Assembly: GCA_041392805.1 (NCBI GenBank)
Contig: JAWKLJ010000001.1
Span: 496,001-560,000, forward strand
From: Saprospiraceae bacterium
Lineage (GTDB): Bacteria; Bacteroidota; Bacteroidia; Chitinophagales; Saprospiraceae
Length of the DNA stretch: 64,000 bases
Direction of reading: 5' to 3'
The notes under the pieces are model-generated. The model was not told the origin of the DNA, ran no database searches, and saw nothing but the letters and a program-made list of their open reading frames with translations. Position 1 is the stretch's first letter. The number at the start of each line of letters is the position of its first letter. Made by a program: the position numbers and the translations under genes. Of the stretch, positions 61,675-64,000 are shown piece by piece.

Positions 61675-63126
61675 TTAAGAAAGCTGCTCCAACAACCATT
61701 CTTTTTCCAGTAGCGGTTCTTCGGCTAGGATATTTTCTTTAAGGGTCGTCATAGCCACTTTATCAAAAGGATTGATCTCAACAAGTTTCTGGGTGTATTT
61801 AATCAAGTTCAGGTAATTGGTACGATGATAGCCGATTACCTTTTTGCGAATCAAATAGGCTTTCATCGATTGGAGATGGGCATCAAGTTTGTCGTAATGA
61901 TCCAGTTCGTAATAGATTTTTAGGGCCAGTGACTTGGCAGAAAGATTAAGCAATAAGTCTTCGTATACTCCTTTTTTGATCAATGACAAAGCCAGATCAT
62001 GGTTTTTGCGCGTATATTCCAATTTCGCTAAATTGAAATTGAACATACTTTCCCTGTGTTTTTCCTCAATTGCATTTTTATAGTCGTACATGAATTTTTC
62101 TACCCAGGGTAGTTCTCCCACCATTATCCCCATAGCGATAATATTCCGGTAGGTAAATCGGGACATCACCCCACCTTGTGTTAATAAACCACCTTCTAAA
62201 CCAGCTTTGTATAACTCCAAACCTTCTTTGGCGAAAATATTTGAGCCGTCATTCAAGCGGCGGATGCAATAATTAATAGCCAATAAGTATAATCCATGGA
62301 TTTCCTCTTGCGGAAATCGATGTCCGGCTTCAAAAATCAAGGCTTTGAATCGGTGAAAATAATCTTCTTCATCCCTATTCAACAATGCCAGGTAGCAATA
62401 GTAATAAAGGCCAATAGCCGGAATTTCTAATAAATGGGGATGTTTTTCCAAATAAGTCAGGATTTCTGGTAAAAAACCAAAATCATACTCAATTTTACTG
62501 ACATTTTGATGGGAAATAGCCACACAGGTCTGCCATAATTTATTAGCCAGAAAAGCAATGTCTACTTCATCAGAAATAGCCTGCATGTTGTAGGTGACGT
62601 TGCGCTTCCCTAAGGAATTGAGGTCGAATTCTTCTATCTGTAGATAATACTTAGACAAGTGGTAATTGGCATTCCGATAAGGATGGGATTCCAATTTTTT
62701 GTCCGCTTCTTTCAGCATGAGTTGAGCATGGTCAATCAACTCTCGCTTTCGAAGTGCAGAGGTGAGCTTGGCCTTCACGGCCAGGTCATCTTCCATAAAA
62801 GCCTCGTAAACGATGTATTGTTCAATAAGTTTATGTAAAAGACTCATGACCAATCGCACCTGCTGAATATCGTATATTTTGCTGGGATATAAGTGTGCAA
62901 AAATAGCTTCCTTTGTTGGCACATTTTTTGCCATAATGATACTATCCTCTAAAAATGTAAACAATTGCACCAAATCTTCGCGTTGATTAAAGAAAGGCGA
63001 TTGTATAAATTTCCGCAATTGTCGAATATCCCGCTTCGTCAACTGGCTAAAAAGAGAAAACAACTTACTTTTTTTCAAAAAAACACAATTTATTTTTAGA
63101 AAATAATTTTTTATTAAAAAAAACAC
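61675..63126 (-). CDS. Uncharacterised helical-repeat protein typical of Saprospiraceae-like genomes
   Basis: A 483-residue protein without a named domain. The opening KLFSLFSQLTKRDIRQLRKFIQSPFFNQREDLVQLFTFLEDS is characteristic of a multi-copy hypothetical family I recall from this lineage. The rest is all helix with TPR-like spacing. The first 18 residues (MFFLIKNYFLKINCVFLK) look non-conserved, so translation may start later; the exact start is unclear. A long A+T-rich leader lies upstream. Role unknown. Confidence 0.6.
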   Translation of the reverse strand: MFFLIKNYFLKINCVFLKKSKLFSLFSQLTKRDIRQLRKFIQSPFFNQREDLVQLFTFLEDSIIMAKNVPTKEAIFAHLYPSKIYDIQQVRLVMSLLHKLIEQYIVYEAFMEDDLAVKAKLTSALRKRELIDHAQLMLKEADKKLESHPYRNANYHLSKYYLQIEEFDLNSLGKRNVTYNMQAISDEVDIAFLANKLWQTCVAISHQNVSKIEYDFGFLPEILTYLEKHPHLLEIPAIGLYYYCYLALLNRDEEDYFHRFKALIFEAGHRFPQEEIHGLYLLAINYCIRRLNDGSNIFAKEGLELYKAGLEGGLLTQGGVMSRFTYRNIIAMGIMVGELPWVEKFMYDYKNAIEEKHRESMFNFNLAKLEYTRKNHDLALSLIKKGVYEDLLLNLSAKSLALKIYYELDHYDKLDAHLQSMKAYLIRKKVIGYHRTNYLNLIKYTQKLVEINPFDKVAMTTLKENILAEEPLLEKEWLLEQLS

Positions 63127-63313
63127 AAAAGCATAATAATCATAAAGTTACAACACGAAACTAATTAACAACATTTTATAAACAGCATTTTTTGTCTTTT
63201 ATTTTTTAATGATTCTTATGCACCTTTGTATCAACACTTGATTTTTATCCCCTCCCCCTAAAGCACAGGCCGAATCACCTACTTGATACTTGATATACGT
63301 AAAACTGAGAAAT

Positions 63314-64000
63314 ATGAACAAATTGCTGTACCTACTTTTTATTAGTTTCTACAGCCATTTTTTGTGGAGTCAGGAAATTGTAATCACAGATGCTGATTTA
63401 CAAGGGGATAGTACGTATACATGGACGAAGGATCATACCTACATTTTGGATGGATGGGTCTTTTTGGAAGAAGGGGGCGTATTGAATATTGAAGCCGGAA
63501 CCATTATCAAAGGTCGCCAGGTTCCTACCTCATCAGCGTACGATGTTACCGTGTTGGTTATTGACCGTGGTGCAAAAATAAATGCTATCGGGACCCTTGA
63601 GGAGCCGATCATCTTTACGGCCGAAGCGGATGATCTCAGTATAACCACCGATTTAGACGAAAACGATACGGGGCTTTGGGGCGGCCTTATTGTTTTAGGA
63701 AATGCTCCAATTTTAGAACGATCAAGAACAACGAATAGTATTGATGGGTTTAATACCCCGGGGCTTGGTATATATGGTGGCGATAACATAGACGATAGTT
63801 CGGGCGTCCTTCAATATATTTCCTTTCGGCATGGAGGGGCAGCCATAACCCTTACGGATTTAATTAGTGGATTAACCCTAGGTGGGGTCGGCAGGGGAAC
63901 CCTGCTTTCTCATATTGAAGTATTCGCCTCTCAAAATGGAGGTATAAATATACTGGGTGGTGCGGCCCAACTCAAATACATTGTTTCTTCTTTCCAGCTT
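63314..64000 (+). CDS. Secreted parallel beta-helix protein (3' end outside window)
   Basis: The frame from the ATG at 63314 is open to the window end (229 codons). The signal peptide is MNKLLYLLFISFYSHFLWSQ, followed by TYILDGWVFLEEGGVLNIEAGTIIKGRQVPTSSAYDVTVLVIDRGAKINAIGTLEEPIIFTAEADD, the typical opening of a large Bacteroidota family of extracellular beta-helix proteins, and LWGGLIVLGNAPI. Related proteins usually carry a T9SS sorting domain at the end, which would lie beyond the window. Function unknown. Confidence 0.82.
   Translation, partial: MNKLLYLLFISFYSHFLWSQEIVITDADLQGDSTYTWTKDHTYILDGWVFLEEGGVLNIEAGTIIKGRQVPTSSAYDVTVLVIDRGAKINAIGTLEEPIIFTAEADDLSITTDLDENDTGLWGGLIVLGNAPILERSRTTNSIDGFNTPGLGIYGGDNIDDSSGVLQYISFRHGGAAITLTDLISGLTLGGVGRGTLLSHIEVFASQNGGINILGGAAQLKYIVSSFQL

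Overview
The window looks like a chromosomal stretch of a Bacteroidota bacterium, most plausibly Saprospiraceae-like. Supporting signs are two type IX secretion (T9SS) sorting-domain proteins, SprB-type adhesin repeats, an HU-CCDC81/SPOR septum-type protein, genes without Shine-Dalgarno sequences, -7 elements of the TAnnTTTG type, and many lineage-typical hypothetical proteins. The family-level assignment is inference; no rRNA or tRNA gene was recognised.

Layout. 1-2.7 kb: the end of a bacilliredoxin gene, pdxH, a dispersed composite repeat, and a tandem array of 109-112 bp units, each with a terminator-like hairpin on the minus strand. 2.7-10.2 kb: a complete RND efflux operon (TetR, TolC, adaptor, permease) and a MocA-like nucleotidyltransferase. 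10.4-32.5 kb: an accessory region. It starts with a deleted tyrosine recombinase and contains four convincing attC-like folded sites, the mark of an integron cassette array. The array carries regulators, short-chain dehydrogenases (SDRs), small membrane proteins and broken genes. It is further altered by a short inverted-repeat element (MITE) with TTA target duplications and by a complete IS21-family element that splits an SDR gene and whose istA seems to need a -1 frameshift.

32.9-64 kb: mostly ordinary chromosome. It holds a U32 RNA-hydroxylase-type protein, a PQQ-type sugar dehydrogenase, a WecE-like aminotransferase, trpS, RidA, the DUF177-rpmF pair, a 1.47-kaa T9SS adhesin, hemL, a two-component system, EI24, and a beta-helix protein cut by the window end. 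Small gene relics occur between intact genes (a methyltransferase start joined to a CutC end; a frameshifted N-terminal fragment on the minus strand), and there are two more MITE copies, one placed exactly between hemL and the histidine kinase.

The strongest candidates for something undescribed are the tandem hairpin array (1.66-2.30 kb), the integron with sites of 72-142 bp whose cassettes share an identical 39-nt head, the apparent recoding site in IS21 istA, and the composite repeat found mainly between converging genes.
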